Origin: Stereum hirsutum FP-91666 SS1 | Taxonomy: Eukaryota > Basidiomycota > Agaricomycetes > Russulales > Stereaceae | DNA: 64,000 bases | Assembly (NCBI RefSeq): GCF_000264905.1 | Contig: NW_006763135.1 | Span: forward strand, 225,676-289,675 | Reading direction: 5' to 3' | In this document: piece after piece, positions 34,585-49,728 of the stretch | Layout of the letters: each line of letters opens with the position of its first letter | Numbering within the stretch: the first letter of the stretch is position 1 | Made by a program: the position numbers and the translations under genes | The notes under the pieces: model-generated | Told to the model about the DNA's origin: nothing | Database searches by the model: none | What the model saw: only the letters and a program-made list of their open reading frames with translations

Positions 34585-35222
34585 GCTTGAGTGTTATGGG
34601 TGTATATACTTTGATTTCGATTATCGGCTGGTGACGCGTACTGTGTACAATATATGTGTTTTACGATCTTATATTCATCTTGCATCGACTGAGTTTCTCT
34701 CCTGTACATCTTGGAGGATAGTGGCCTCGAGGTCTGCAAACCAATGGGCGAGATATCACGGTGTCACCAGCGTACTGCGCAGACTTAAGGAGAGATCAGT
34801 GAAAGCATATGAGCCCAGCGTGATAACATTTAACAGGTTTAAGAACGATAAATCTCCAGTCTCCTTCGTCCACAACACGAGCCACAACGACCCCTACTAG
34901 CTGACAGTGCCGCCTCCCTAACGCCACACCTACATATAAAGACAGCCATGAATAGTGATCAAAGTTTATAGTAAAATTTATGCCCCGTATCTGTCTCAGC
35001 TATGGTGTGCTAGATATAGCTGAGTCAATGAGAGGCAAGCTCAAAGGCATTCTAGGTCCACGTCGCATCCACGCCATACCAACATTCTATAGCGTGGGCA
35101 GCACCCTGCATGGGGTCCTGCTTCAATTGCAGAATCATGAACCTTCTCCAACAATGATACTCACACACACATGTCTAGTCCGAGATATAGAGACGAAAAA
35201 GGCAATAGAAGAAAGCATACAT
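34585..35222. other. Intergenic
   Basis: The converging 3' flanks of F-box gene 3 and TRAPPC2L. No gene was recognised. Confidence 0.4.
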
Positions 35223-35865
35223 TCAATTGGGAGTTTGGGCCACAGCTCTAGCAACATCATCGACGCGCCTCCGGAAAGACTTCCACTTCGAGCTTCCGGC
35301 GTGCAATAGCGTCGCATGGTCATTTGGCGCATCGAGGGATGAATGAAGTTTGAGGAAGGGATTGGATACAGATTGGTAGTAGGCAAGGTGGAGAGCTTTG
35401 AATATCTAGTCCGCCATTTCATCGGATCGGAGTTGAGCGCCACCGACAAAGGCGAACGTGGAAACCAGCTGATGCGAAGACGAAAACATACCGCAATGAC
35501 ATCCAAATCTCGAACAATTGCGTCCGAGAGGGTGAGAGCAAGGATGATCTTGACCTTGAGCGGAGTGATGTATCCATAGACCGCAACCTCTTCCATCGCG
35601 TATAAGAACCCGAGATAACTGTCTGCTCCCTTGGGTGCCGCTGCAACTATATCGCAGGATAATAAATGAATAAGCTAGAAGCATAAATGAAAAATAACGG
35701 TTCATGCGCACTGCGTTCTTCAATCACATCGAGAGACGTGTGAGCGAGATAATGGTACTTGAGCAGGTCAGCCTCATCGCGATGACTTGAGAGCGATCGG
35801 ATGAGAATGGGATGATTTTGAGGAGAGACATAGGCGACGGCAGCGAGGCCAAGAGGGGGAGGCAT
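35223..35865 (-). CDS. TRAPPC2L: TRAPP complex subunit TRAPPC2L/TCA17-like (sedlin family)
   Basis: A small longin-fold subunit of the TRAPP tethering complex acting in ER-Golgi and intra-Golgi vesicle traffic. Exons (minus): 35865-35712, 35646-35492, 35405-35223; 163 aa. The N-terminal strand-helix unit reads AAVAYVSPQNHPILIRS, then the hallmark KYHYLAHTSLDVIEER, then SYLGFLYAMEEVAVYGYITP and KVKIILAL. The C-terminal helix IFKALHLAYYQSVSNPFL is the sedlin-family end motif. The YGYIT..KVK pattern and the length favour TRAPPC2L over TRAPPC2. Both introns are GT-AG (65 and 86 bases). The ATG at 35865 lies a few residues before the first strand. Confidence 0.9.
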
Positions 35866-36374
35866 ATCACATCGCCGTCGTTGTCGACGATGGCGAAGCA
35901 AAGAACAGCGACGACGCGAGACCTCGGGAGACGCGTGATTGTGGCCTATTGTGGCAAGGGTGGCGTAAATTTCATTTCCAGGATCGGGGTCTAAACTCTC
36001 CGGTTACACCCGACTCGACGTTCAATGCATTTTGGTTGCATTTGGGGCCGCCATATCAGTTTCGTGTCGAATTCTCATCACCTCTCAACAAGTATTCTAG
36101 GGCACAGGCAGGACAGTATGACACGGGGACACCAGGATCCAGCACCAGGAGTGTCCACGGTAGCCTCCCGGTAGTTGCCGATTGGTTGCTCTTTGTTCTC
36201 CCCAAATGTCTAGGGCCGCTGTTTGTTATGCCACCGCGTTTGTGTGTCGCTCTAGATCTCGCGTATATATAGCCGGCTCGCGCTGACGTCTCTCTATCAC
36301 AAACTAAATCATTACCCCGCCACTCTTCTGCATACCCACTCACGAGAACCTATACTACCGTTTCAAGAATCACG
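35866..36374. other. Divergent promoter region (TRAPPC2L / F-box gene 4)
   Basis: The region between divergent starts. A TATATATAG lies at 36264-36272, about 105 bases before the F-box ATG at 36375. Nothing else was recognised. Confidence 0.45.
36264..36272 (+). promoter_or_regulatory. TATA-like element of F-box gene 4
   Basis: TATATATAG lies roughly 105 bases upstream of the ATG at 36375, at the same spacing as the TATA box of the paralogue at 32346. Confidence 0.5.
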
Positions 36375-38414
36375 ATGCACGCTAACTGGTACGTCGTGGC
36401 ACGTTCACAAGCTCTTCTATGTGAACCTCATTGACCGTCGACCCGACACTTCTATAACAGGGTGCCGCGATCTCCGACCCATCGTGATTCAGTTCTCTCT
36501 CGGCGAGCCATGCGCGGCCGTGTCACTCCTAAACGCCCTGTGCCAGAGCTCAAGATGAACGCATGGTCGGCTGCCCAAGCCAACGAGTCCGCTCCCATCT
36601 TCTGTCTTCCAAACGAGCTCTTGACCATGATAGTTCGATTCTCCCGAGACACCAACCCTCCACGCAGGATTCCACCTGGATCGCAACGCGAAGTGCTGGA
36701 CACCGACGTTGACTCCACTGCTTGTATCGACGAGACCTGCGACCTGCACCTCGGCTGGATATACTTGACCCACGTCTGCCGTACCCTCAGAGCTATCGCA
36801 TTGGACTGTGCCGATCTCTGGACACTCATTGACACGAATGTGCTTCCGAAAGACTGGTGTCTCGAAATGATCGCTCGCTCGGCAAACTCTACTCTCTCGT
36901 TCTCGCGTGATTGGACCATGCCTACCTTCGGTCTCGAAGAGCTGTCACCTGCGCACCTCGCAAAGACACGCAAGATCGGGGTCCGTAATTACGCCAGCCA
37001 CGCCTTTAATCCCAACGACCCGGGTTTCAACACGTTCATTTCATCCTTACTATACGACGCATCTTACCTCGAGGGTTTCCACTTTCATGTGTCTATGTTG
37101 GAGGAAATCCTTCAACGCCGGATTCTTTCTTTACCCGACACGCTCTTCGCACCTGAAGGTCATCGTACTACTAAACATCTGCGCACCGTTTCTCTCCTCA
37201 ACGTCATCCCACCGTTGAACGCTCCGTTCCTTACCGATCTCACAACGTTATCTATCTCATTCGTCGATGGCTACCCTGACGACACTTGGGATCGTTACGC
37301 CCTTCCGACTACCCAACTCCTCAGTGCTCTTCAACGTATGCCTTTCCTGGAACTTCTTGCCCTTAGAAACTGCCTGCCCGATCGCTGGACTGTCGAGGAC
37401 CTAGATACGACTCTGCCGCTTACTCATCTCAAGAAGATCGACGCCGTAACCCGGAACCCTCTGAGCTTGAGCTTACTCCTGCGAGCATGCCACACCCCGA
37501 CCGCAACAACTCAAGGAAGCAGTATCCTTCAAGCTCGATTCTGCGTAGCTTCTGCTCCGACACAGTGCAACGTTGTCCTCTCTGCTTTGAGCGCGATCTT
37601 CACTTCAAACTCGTTTCCGCGCTCGGGATTCGTCCACGATTGTCGTGGTTTCGAAGCTGTCGCTTTGACGTTTAATGGAGGATACGGAAGTGCAGGTAGA
37701 ATGATCGGATCGCCTACGGGTAATGGATCCAACGCCATCCAACCTTGCGTACACGTCGAGGCATGGTCCGGCCTCCAGGACGACCAAGACCCGCAGGAAA
37801 AGACCATCGACCTAACGATCCCAGGACCACAGCCGATTGACAGACAGACTTCGTCGCTCTACATGTGTCGAGCTCTTCTCGACGCCTTGCATCTCCCTCT
37901 TCTTCGAAGTTTGTCCCTGACCTACGACTGGGGATTGGATCGTCGCCTCCCTTGGACTACTATGGATACCGAAGAGGTTCGAGAGCTACTTGGACGGTTT
38001 CCGAGCCTGGAGCGGCTCATTTGTGGAGAGGAGATGGCTGGCCATCTCATTGCGCTTCTATCAGAAGGGGGCTGCACGTCGAAAGCGGTGGAGATGAGCC
38101 AGACTCTGGCCATCGATATTGATAGGGAGGATTCATTCGATGAAGGTACTGCTGGCGATACACCTTCGACACCCTTCCTCCTTGAATTGCGCAGTATTCA
38201 CTTCCTCGACGTCAACTTCAAAACGCTTTCACCTCTGCGATCAACCTCAACTCTCGAAGACGAACTGCTGAAGATGATCGAGACTAGAGGGGAGCGCTGT
38301 ACCCCTATTCAGCACATCGCGTTGGCTGAGTGCGATTGCGATGATTGGTGGATGTTGAGAAAGAAGTTGAGGATGATGGTGCCGCGGGTGGAGTTCGTCC
38401 CAAAGAAGTGTTAA
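36375..38414 (+). CDS. F-box-like LRR protein (family member 4)
   Basis: A 655-aa F-box-like protein. Exon 1 is only 14 bases (36375-36388, ATG CAC GCT AAC TG), then a 72-base GT-AG intron and exon 2 from 36461, with the codon TG|G split in phase 2. Without this tiny exon the frame would have no ATG before residue 22. The F-box-like region is near residues 50-145: FCLPNELLTMIVRFS, then LGWIYLTHVCRTLRAIAL and LWTLIDTNVLPKDW. The LRR-like body has LELLALRNCLPDRW and FPSLERLICGEE. It is related to members 1 and 3 but diverged. Probable SCF adaptor with unknown target. Confidence 0.85.
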
Positions 38415-39050
38415 TATCTTGGTTTCATCCATCTCTTGATAAATTTGCTGCTTATAATAATATCCAGAAATATATACCGTTTATGCGTTCGAACTTCGTC
38501 CTGCGTCAATAATTTTGTGGCTCCCGGGTGGCACTCAGTTAGCTTTACGATCGGAGTCTGAATATCCCGGTTAGGACCGACTCCGCATTTGTCATGACAC
38601 ATCCAAGCTGGCCGCCGCCTTTTGTTGTGGCCACCACAGCTTCGTGTCGAACCCCTGGTAAGAATGGTTCTTATCTCCTCTCAACAGTAAATCATACAGG
38701 TATGTTACTTACGAAGATGTCCTGTGGCGCTCACTGATTGTTGAGCTTGCTCTGCAGCTTTTTTCGCAGCTTTTCTTGCTTCGTGTGGCCCATAAACGAT
38801 AGCTTAGATCAGGGTACAACTTGGAGATGATTCCTCAAATTGCGACCTATACACTAATTGTATACTCCTCTCAGGTCATACTCCCCTGTAAATAGTCGCC
38901 ACTTGACTGAACAATTGCCCTGTCATCGACTCCTTCTCATCCTGTAAGTTTCGCACACTCGACGACTGTTACATTGCTTTCTATCCCTTCTGATTCTAAC
39001 TCGGACACGGACTAGGAGAACGCAAGGTCTATTATTTTTTCATATAAACA
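38415..39050. other. Intergenic, RTP1 promoter
   Basis: The 3' flank of F-box gene 4 and the upstream region of RTP1. A short weak similarity (TTCGTGTCGAA) to 36060 is noted among rejected items. Confidence 0.4.
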
Positions 39051-42000
39051 ATGTCGCAGTCTCCAGAGCTTGCTACCCTTCTCAGGGCAGGCTCCGTCCT
39101 CCTTCACACGGATTCTCAGCCCCAGGCCTCTGATCTGAAAGCTGTCTTATCCTCTAGGCTAGCACAGCACAGAGCCCTCAGAGGACTTCCTGAGCATGAC
39201 TACTCAAGTGCCTCGCAAGATGATCTTCAGCGGGCCACCGCACTGGAGGCCCTATTCGTTGTCGAACGTGTTCAACAAATCCTTGACTCCGAGGTCGTCC
39301 CTCTTCAAAATCCCTCCTCCAGTCCTGCTTCTTCGGCATCACCACGGAGGTACAACGAAAACACGCCAGGAGAAACACCCCTCATTGGCACTCGAGACAT
39401 CTCTCAGCTCCGTACACTTCTCTCTATCGCCTTTAAATGGGGTATCGATCCTCTCCTGGCCCGCGTCCAGTCAGCTTGGCCATCCAAGACATCGCAATCA
39501 CAGCGGGAGGCCTCGCACTCTAGCCCCCGTATCATCGATCTGACGGGCATCCCCGAGGACTACACGTTTTTGATTTCTATGTTGAGACGCGCAATGTCGC
39601 TTTTGTTCCCGCAAGGCGTGAACGGGAAAATACCGCAGACGCTTATCACCGCGGCTGTCCTGAATCGTCACGTAACGGACCTGCTGGGCTCAGGCATTGC
39701 TCTGGGTTGGATTCCCAAGTCACTTGCTACGGCGGATACGCCCGTAGTCGACGAAATGAGGGCGTTTGTTATGAAGTTGTTGTCAATGTGCGTCATATTC
39801 TTTTATTCTCTAATATGGAACGAACCTGTCCATCTGACTCACTATCAGGCTTCCTCCTTCACAGACGATCACCTCGTTAGGGTCAATCTTGTCGAACAGA
39901 TCCACGCATTTGGCGCCACATATCAAAAAGACTTGCTCCTCTTTACTGAGCAGACAGTTGCTGCGACCGGAAGGCGTTCGTGGGTTATGTGCTGCTGTGT
40001 TCGGCGAAGGAGAAGGTGTGGACGAGGATGCCTCTCTGGAGAAGTTGGAACATGTCGCTCGGGTGTTAGGAACGCCCCCAGCAGCAATGAAGCCTGAGGC
40101 AAGATCTCCCTCTTAAATCGTACGTTCCCACGCTAATGTCGTCGAACGCAATGTAGGAATATTTTGACACCATTGTAAAGCGTACGTTGTATCTGATCTC
40201 CTCAGAGGACAACGTTCCGGCGGTCTATCGTCGTGCCGCTTCATTCTCATTATCTCGAATGCTCTCGACATCCAACCCTCATCATACTCTCGTACGAGGT
40301 ATCCTCTTTCCCATACTACACGCGCCTTTCCTTGAGTCGTCGGCGCCCAAAGCCATCACCTCGTCGACCTCCGCAACGCGTTCACCTCCATTATTGTCCG
40401 CATCCGCGGCACTTCGAACCATCCAAACATTCGTCACGAATACCGATCCGTCCCCGACTCTCATATCTACGCTTCTGTCGCCGGTGTTACCTTCCCTCTA
40501 TGCCCTGTTCGAGTCGTTGGAGCGTCACAAAACCGTGGATCCAGCGCTTAGAGAGGGCGTACGTGGACTATTGGCAACGTGGGGTCGGATTGTCGAGTCG
40601 GAGGAAGGCGTTGCGGTGCTATGGGCATGCGTCGAGAACACAGGAAGCGATTGGGCGATTGATATTTCAGGAGAAATGAGTGTCATGGAGAGGTATGATT
40701 CATCGTCCTCTTCACACATCCTTTCCTTAAATACCTATAACAGCACTACTTTGTCTTCTAGAACCGAGAAGGAGCCATCGTTATCAATGCTCACTCCAGA
40801 GGATCTGAAGAGGGCGGAAGAGACGGGTCAAATGGATGTGGACGCTAATATACTCGATTTACGTCCGGATCCCACAATTTTTGTGCGATACTTGAAGTCC
40901 TTGGACCGTGTGGACATTTCTTCCGAATTTTTCGTTCGGCTGTTGGAAGCTTATCGAGAGATTAAGTCAGACACGGATTCTGATCCTATGAGGTATGCTG
41001 ACTCCACTGCTTGTCCTCTATCATCACGATAATAAGAACCGTATCAGAACGCTTCTGTACCTCCAGATAATCATGCAGATGCAGATGAACATGACGGGCG
41101 ACGGCCAATCCTTGGGATCTGCCTCAAGTATATTCAGCAAGCCGGACCATATCCTTTCGTTTGTCCTGCACGCCTTGGAGTCTAGTGTGGCACCTACGCC
41201 ACGGCCGACCGAGAGTCAGAAAACGGAGAGGAAGCGGGGACTTGGTATAAGCGATTTGAGGATCGTTGAGGTGGAAGAGGAGGACGATCTTGTTGATGAA
41301 GCCGATAGTGACGATGAGGTCCCTGGTGTAGAAGGAGTACCTCCGGACGAGGAGATGACCGCTACGGCGATCAGTCTTCTTCTATCTATTCTTGAAGGTG
41401 AGTTGTTTATCATATCAATTTTAACCAACTTGGTCTGACAGGTTCATACAGCGAACACGGATGTATCCACACATAACACACCCATTCTGCTCGATATACT
41501 AGCGCACATAGAACGCCTCTCAACTCATCAGTCCGATGCTCTTCGTCCTTTAGCTCGAGAAGCCCGGATGGTCCTCACTGTTCGCGAGGCTTCTACTTCG
41601 GACACGTCATCTCGCCGTCGAGCCTCAGACAATGATCCCAGCAGCACCGTCCAACATACCTATCAGAAGGCGCTCAAGCTCCTCCAGGACCCCATCCTCC
41701 CCGTGCGCGCTCACGGACTTCTCCTCCTCCGACAACTCGTTTTACAGGCATCTTCTGATAATGCCAGGTCTTCATCCGACTTGACGAAAGCAACTGTGTC
41801 CGCCGTTCGCCCGCTCGTACCAGCTATCCTCGATATATTTCTGCAATCAGCTCAAGACGATGACTCGTATGTCTTCCTGAATGCGGTTCAGGGCCTTTCG
41901 GCTCTCGTCGACGGATACGGGCTCGAGGTCCTTCGTTCGCTCATCCGAGTCTATACAAGCGGATTGGAAGGATCCGGGGCAAGCGTTCTATCCCAGACGG

Positions 42001-42728
42001 AGCTGGACACGAAGATACGAGTGGGCGAAGCTTTAGGTCAGGTTATAAGGAGATATGGGGATGCTCTGGCCCTCTATGGTGCGTTTTGTCGCATACAATC
42101 ACTGCCTGCAGTTCGAGCCAAGCTCACATATATTTCACATTCAGCGGACGTGCTTGTCCCTTCATTCTTCGCTGTCGTAAGAGCAGAGCATTTGCCGACG
42201 ACACTCAGGACTTCGTCTCTGTCTCTGCTATCACAATGCGCTGAAACTAATGACACCACCCTCATCCCATACGCGATCGATCTCTCCGAAGCGATGTTGG
42301 ACCTCTTGCAGTTAGAGAGCGTCCAAGAAAATCCTGTGGCGCCATCCGCCACACGCACGACGCCACAACCCGCCGATTATCATGAATCCCCTGTGCCGTC
42401 GTCAGAAGCCAAGAAAGGACCACAACCTACTGAAAAGGCCACACCAGAGCCGACCATGGACTCTCACCCGACTGCGCGGAACTCCAAATTTCCGCCTCTT
42501 CGGCGAGCAGCACTGCACTTCCTCGCCCAGCTCGTTCGCGCGTATACTGTCAAAGCGTACGATGATAATTCGACTTTCCAGGCCAGTGGACGGTCTTTTC
42601 CCATTCGACGAGCGAAAACTACGCTGGGATATGTTGCTGCGACGGACGTGGATTCGATTGTGCGGGTCATGGCCAGGGAGGTGAATGAAGCGGTGCAGGC
42701 TTTGGAGAAGGCTCTCATGGGGCTTTGA
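39051..42728 (+). CDS. RTP1: RTP1/TANGO6-type RNA polymerase II assembly factor
   Basis: An armadillo/HEAT-like protein; yeast Rtp1 helps assemble and import RNA polymerase II. Exons: 39051-39787, 39849-40098, 40157-40692, 40762-40992, 41048-41397, 41452-42728; 1126 aa with all phases matching. Family features: RQLLRPEGVRGLCAAVFGEG in the middle; AVYRRAASFSLSRMLS; and the conserved C-terminal domain near 800-950 with LLQDPILPVRAHGLLLLRQL, DDDSYVFLNAVQGLSALVD and KIRVGEALGQVIRRYGD. Intron 2 (40099-40156) has a GC donor (GAG|GCAAGA) with a normal AG acceptor; using it gives MKPEEYFDTIVKRTL, whereas reading through hits a stop. An acidic low-complexity insert (VEEEDDLVDEADSDDE) lies in exon 5. 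Confidence 0.88.
40099..40156 (+). other. GC-AG intron in RTP1
   Basis: The donor is GAG|GCAAGA and the acceptor is TGTAG|GAA, 58 bases, phase 0. No GT donor near this site keeps the frame, and read-through meets TAA within ten codons, so a GC donor is the simplest solution. Confidence 0.7.
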
Positions 42729-42840
42729 GTCTCCAAGGCGGGATAGTTATTGCGGTTACTCGACAATGAAGACATGGGAGTACGGAAGTTGCTGTGGATG
42801 AATCGAGTACAGTATGTACTATCAGTGTCGTGTGCAAAAC

Positions 42841-44565
42841 CTACAACACCTTCTCCACCATCCCGATGCCCTCCACCTCCAAAAGCTCACGAATAGGATC
42901 GCAAATCTCCTTTGAGTACGGCACGACGATCCCAGTTTGGTTGATGACGCCGTCCAGGACGAGCTGCGTAGCGATGCCACACGGCACACCAACGAGACGC
43001 GCCATGGCAGAATGTCCGTTGGGAGTGCCGTAGGCTTCCAACGTATTTGTCAGGATTTGCTGTAGGTTAGGATTAAATTACCAGTTACTACACATTCGAG
43101 CAGGGGAAAACGGGGATGCGAGTTGAATGGGGCAAACCTCAGTGCCATCCTTCCATTCGACAACAAACTTTTCCTGCATCATGAGCAGGTCACGCTCGTC
43201 TGCTTCGTAGGCCATAAGAGTCTCGAGCTGGGCACAGAGCGTATCAAAGAGGTTTCCCGCACGAGGCTTCACGGAGTCAGAAGAGAAAAGGCCCATCCAA
43301 CGAAGACCAGAGATGATACGATTTGCCTCCGCCTCATCCGGGAAAACACAAATTGATTTGATCTGCGCGATGAGAGAACTAAAAAAAAAATTAAGTAATG
43401 AAATACGCGGTAAAAATATAGGATGATGGTCCTACCTCTCAGAAGAGTCATCCGCCCCGATTGTCCTCCGCATGACCTCAGCCCAAGTGATGCCTTCCTT
43501 CAACCATTCATTCTTCTCCTGATCGAACCACCCCATCTTGATCAATGCGGCCACAAACTCCGTGAACCCTTGATATCTCAACGTTCCTCTAAATACCGTC
43601 TTCGCCTCCGGAATGCGATACCACTCCCTAAACGGCACAGTATTCCTATTCGGGAATGCCACAAAAGCGAAGGCAGGAGAGATGAAGCAAGGCTTAGCAG
43701 AGCTCATGAGATCTTTGCCGGCAATGTCGACCTGCTTATTTTGAGCGATGTAGGAGGCGGGGTTGGAGAGGGCGAGGAGACCACCGCGGGGTGACCACGA
43801 AAACTTGTAGCCGAGAGGGTTATCGGCACATTCGGGTGCGGGGAAGGCACCACAATACATGTGGAACTCCTTGACCTGTCCAACCAAACCGTCAGGGCCA
43901 TGGTTGAGGGAAAATAAGAGACTATCTTCACCTTCCCGCCCTTTTCGTGGACCTCGTCGATGGTCTTGATGGCGTAGATGTGATCGATTCCTGGATCTAC
44001 GCCGATCTCGTTCATGACGACGATACCAGCCTTTTTTGCCTCCTCGTCCAGTTCTCGCATAGCGGGTGAAACGTAACTCGTCGTAACGACGTTCGTCTTG
44101 CTTTTGATGGCTGCCTTGATGACGGCGGCGTGGTAAATATAGGGAACGAGAGAGATGACAAGATCGTGAGCGGCAATTTCGCGTTCGAGGTCGGGAGTGG
44201 AGTTGACGTCAAGGGAGATAGCACGACAATCAGGGAGGTTTCCGATGAGCTTTTGTGCCGTTTCAAGAGTTCTGCATGCTGAAGGATATAGCATTAGAAC
44301 GAGTTTAGATCATTGGTGGACTACTCACCGACTGTAAGACGGTTAGACGGCTCCCGCATGATATACTCTGCGGCAGGCCCAGCAACGAAACCACTACCGA
44401 GAAGTAATACTTGTTTCATCGGCTTCTTCGCCTGTTTTCCGACGTTGGCAGCATGCCCAAACGTGGGACCATCTACGTTTTAAATTCAAATCAATTTAGT
44501 ACCAACGCTAACGGCGATGCGAGAATGTACGGACCTTTGATCGAAGAATGCGTGAGGGATGCCAT
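42841..44565 (-). CDS. LYS9: Stand-alone saccharopine reductase (LYS9-type) paralogue
   Basis: Saccharopine dehydrogenase (NADP+, L-glutamate-forming) of the alpha-aminoadipate lysine pathway, cytosolic. Exons (minus): 44565-44535, 44472-44329, 44278-43932, 43875-43436, 43378-43138, 43059-42841; 473 aa. The Rossmann motif is [12 protein letters not shown]; other family blocks are TNVVTTSYVSPAMRELDEEA, NEIGVDPGIDHIYAIK, GLPAPEC-like CGAFPAPECADNPLGYKFSW and VPCGIATQLVLDGV. Exon 1 (31 bases, MASLTHSSIK) is homologous to exon 1 of the neighbouring fusion gene (MAPLTHPSIK), where it begins spermidine synthase. Exon 2 then jumps from DG straight to FGHAANVG, matching the fusion's FGRALKAE linker. 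The last four exons have the same lengths (347, 440, 241, 219) as in the fusion. The frame is open and motifs are intact, so it is probably functional. Confidence 0.92.
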
Positions 44566-45188
44566 GGAGGTTACTAGATCGTGAGTTGGACGAGACACCT
44601 GAACTATTCAGGGTCACCTAATACTACCTCCTGAGAACTTGAAATCGAATTGTTGGGGTGACTCGACCAGATTCTTACTTACGTGAGGTGTCCAAGATGC
44701 GTTGGTAAGTTTTCTTGCCCGGAAGGACGGAGCTCCACCACTCACTGCACAATGTGCAATTTTCCTGTCGCTAACCAAGCAACGAAAGGCGCAACCAAAG
44801 GAGGGAGATACTCGGTATAAAAAGCCTATCATGGAGTGAGAACGAGTTGGAGAATACGGCGTGAGAGAGCCGGCAAGATGGTTCGAATTCAGTGTTGCGC
44901 TGCGAGCTAGAGAAACCAACTGTAAGCTACTGTAAGTCAAGCTACTGTAAGTCACCAACGTACTCAAGCTGATGGTATTTACAGCAAATTCCTTGACCTT
45001 GGCCCACACAAAGGAACCGAAGCTGAGACTGGATCAGTGCGATAATCATGGTGGCTGGTGGCGAAGGAGCTACGCCGTGTTGTCGGGTCGTCAAGATCAA
45101 CCGTTAACTATGCTTTAGATAAGATAATGCGATGTATCCTAGATCAAAATTTTGAAAGCAGAGCTAACACCCCTTCGTCTTCACTACG
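44566..45188. promoter_or_regulatory. Divergent promoter shared by the two LYS9-type genes
   Basis: A 623-base region between the two start codons. It contains a small tandem repeat at 44920-44954, in which GCTACTGTAAGTCA occurs twice with a third partial copy. On the minus strand each full unit holds TGACTTA, one base from the Gcn4/Cpc1 consensus TGACTCA. A regulatory role is inference. Confidence 0.45.
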
Positions 45189-48106
<2,918 letters not shown>

Positions 48107-49728
48107 AAAGCTTTTATCGAACGTGCTAGGAGAGGAAACCAAAGCGGGTGTATGGGTAAAAGGAGTGAAAGTGAATTTGTTGTTTGTTTGTGATACTACT
48201 GAATAGACGTTGATTTCTATGGGTTTCGTGCATGCGGATGGGGCCGAGTAAGTAGCACAACCCTTGGCAGCGTCCGCGAAGTTGAAGTTGGCTGGTTTGG
48301 GGAACAAGATTGTCTCTGGACAGGCTTTGGTCACAATGTTTCCTCGCCCTCTGTTCTGTAGGCATGACATTCATGAATGATCCCAGTGGGCGATTTGGGA
48401 GCATAGTCCATCGAGTGGCACCATTGGGCCACAAACGTCCGCAGTTTCTTGTTCCACGTGGGTCCCACGCGAACTTCGCAGGCCCAGCTTTGAGCTGAAC
48501 CAGAACCTTGGATGTAGCTCCTTCGACTCCGACGTGCTTGTGAAGCCTACTACCTACTTTGAAATCTATCTCATCTGATACTTTTCTCATAATAACTGTC
48601 CATCCATTTTATATCTCCAAATTTTGTTTGGGGGTAGAGGTCACACAACTGTCAGATTCACTCACAGTTCCGCGACGACTCGGACTTCGGTAAGTCTTTG
48701 CATCTCATTAGAGGCTTTGTGCATCTCCTTCTCGACTTCGATGCGTGTGCATACCATGGATGGTGAGAATAGGGTTTGATGTTCTCTGAATCCTGGTTCA
48801 GCCGTCATGCTGCGTGAGTGCCGATTCCAGGAACAACCACTTCGGGCGTACTCTCCGAGACAGCTCGAACCCGGGCCCTTTCACTAGTCCTTTGTCTCGT
48901 TAACAACGAAGGGTACTGTGTGGGCGGGTCCGCGGATTCATTGCACGAAGGCCCAAGCACCTGAGCTCCATTGCTTCCCGTCCGAGGCAGCGTGGGTAGG
49001 AACGAGGAAATGCAGGGTCCTCGCGACTCATTGGTGCTACACGATTTCGGACTGACCTTTGTATCTTGCCTAAAATGCAATGTAGCACGCGTTATTCCGT
49101 ATTGAAGCGTACGTGATGATGGTCAGGTAATTGAGCCTGAGTCCGTCGTCTTCTGCATGCTTTCTTACACTTCGTTCTTCAGTAGGATTCGCCTTCAATC
49201 CCTACCCACCCAGTCACTCCGCTCGATTGTTAACGGAGATCATCGCTTTGAAGGTCGCAAAGGTATCTGGGATTGATTTACAACAAAAAAAAACTTCTAT
49301 AGGTAATCAGCCCCTGATTGGCATCGAGTGACGAAGTCCGAGTAGGCTCCTCTGCCTTTGTTCTCGGACCGAACTCGTTTTTGCCCAAGAAGGAAGGCTT
49401 TGTTCTCCGGAGGCTGAGGAATGCACCGGCGGGCTCGTACCTTCCACATCAAGTACTGGCAAACAAACCTGTCTAGATCTATCGCTGATTATTGATACCC
49501 GATTCTGTGAGGTCTCTACCGTCATGCTGAAGCTGCATGTACGGTTGAGAAGTATAAGGTACCTGAAGAGCGTCCGATGGGAATGATCCTTTCCCTTTCC
49601 CTTTCTCTTCCCCGTCCCCTTGACTCACCCCCCTTTCTCCCTTCGTCTCTCCCTTCCGTCTTGTCACGGCTGGTTGACACTTCCCTGTTGTTATCTCGTC
49701 TTTTGGTCAACCTTTTCTGAGAGGAAAC
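48107..49728. other. Intergenic
   Basis: The 3' flank of the fusion gene, then about 1.3 kb without a credible gene. The last 150 bases before 49729 are strongly CT-rich on the plus strand (49588-49665), typical of a fungal promoter and transcription start region. Confidence 0.45.

Noticed and set aside
34317..34739. A 140-codon minus-strand frame overlapping the end of F-box gene 3
   Set aside because: It overlaps a well-supported coding frame and has no recognised motif.
35940..38700. Weak similarity between the flanks of F-box gene 4 (near 36050 and 38640), including TTCGTGTCGAA
   Set aside because: Only short, interrupted matches are seen. This is not enough to call flanking repeats or a transposition of the gene.
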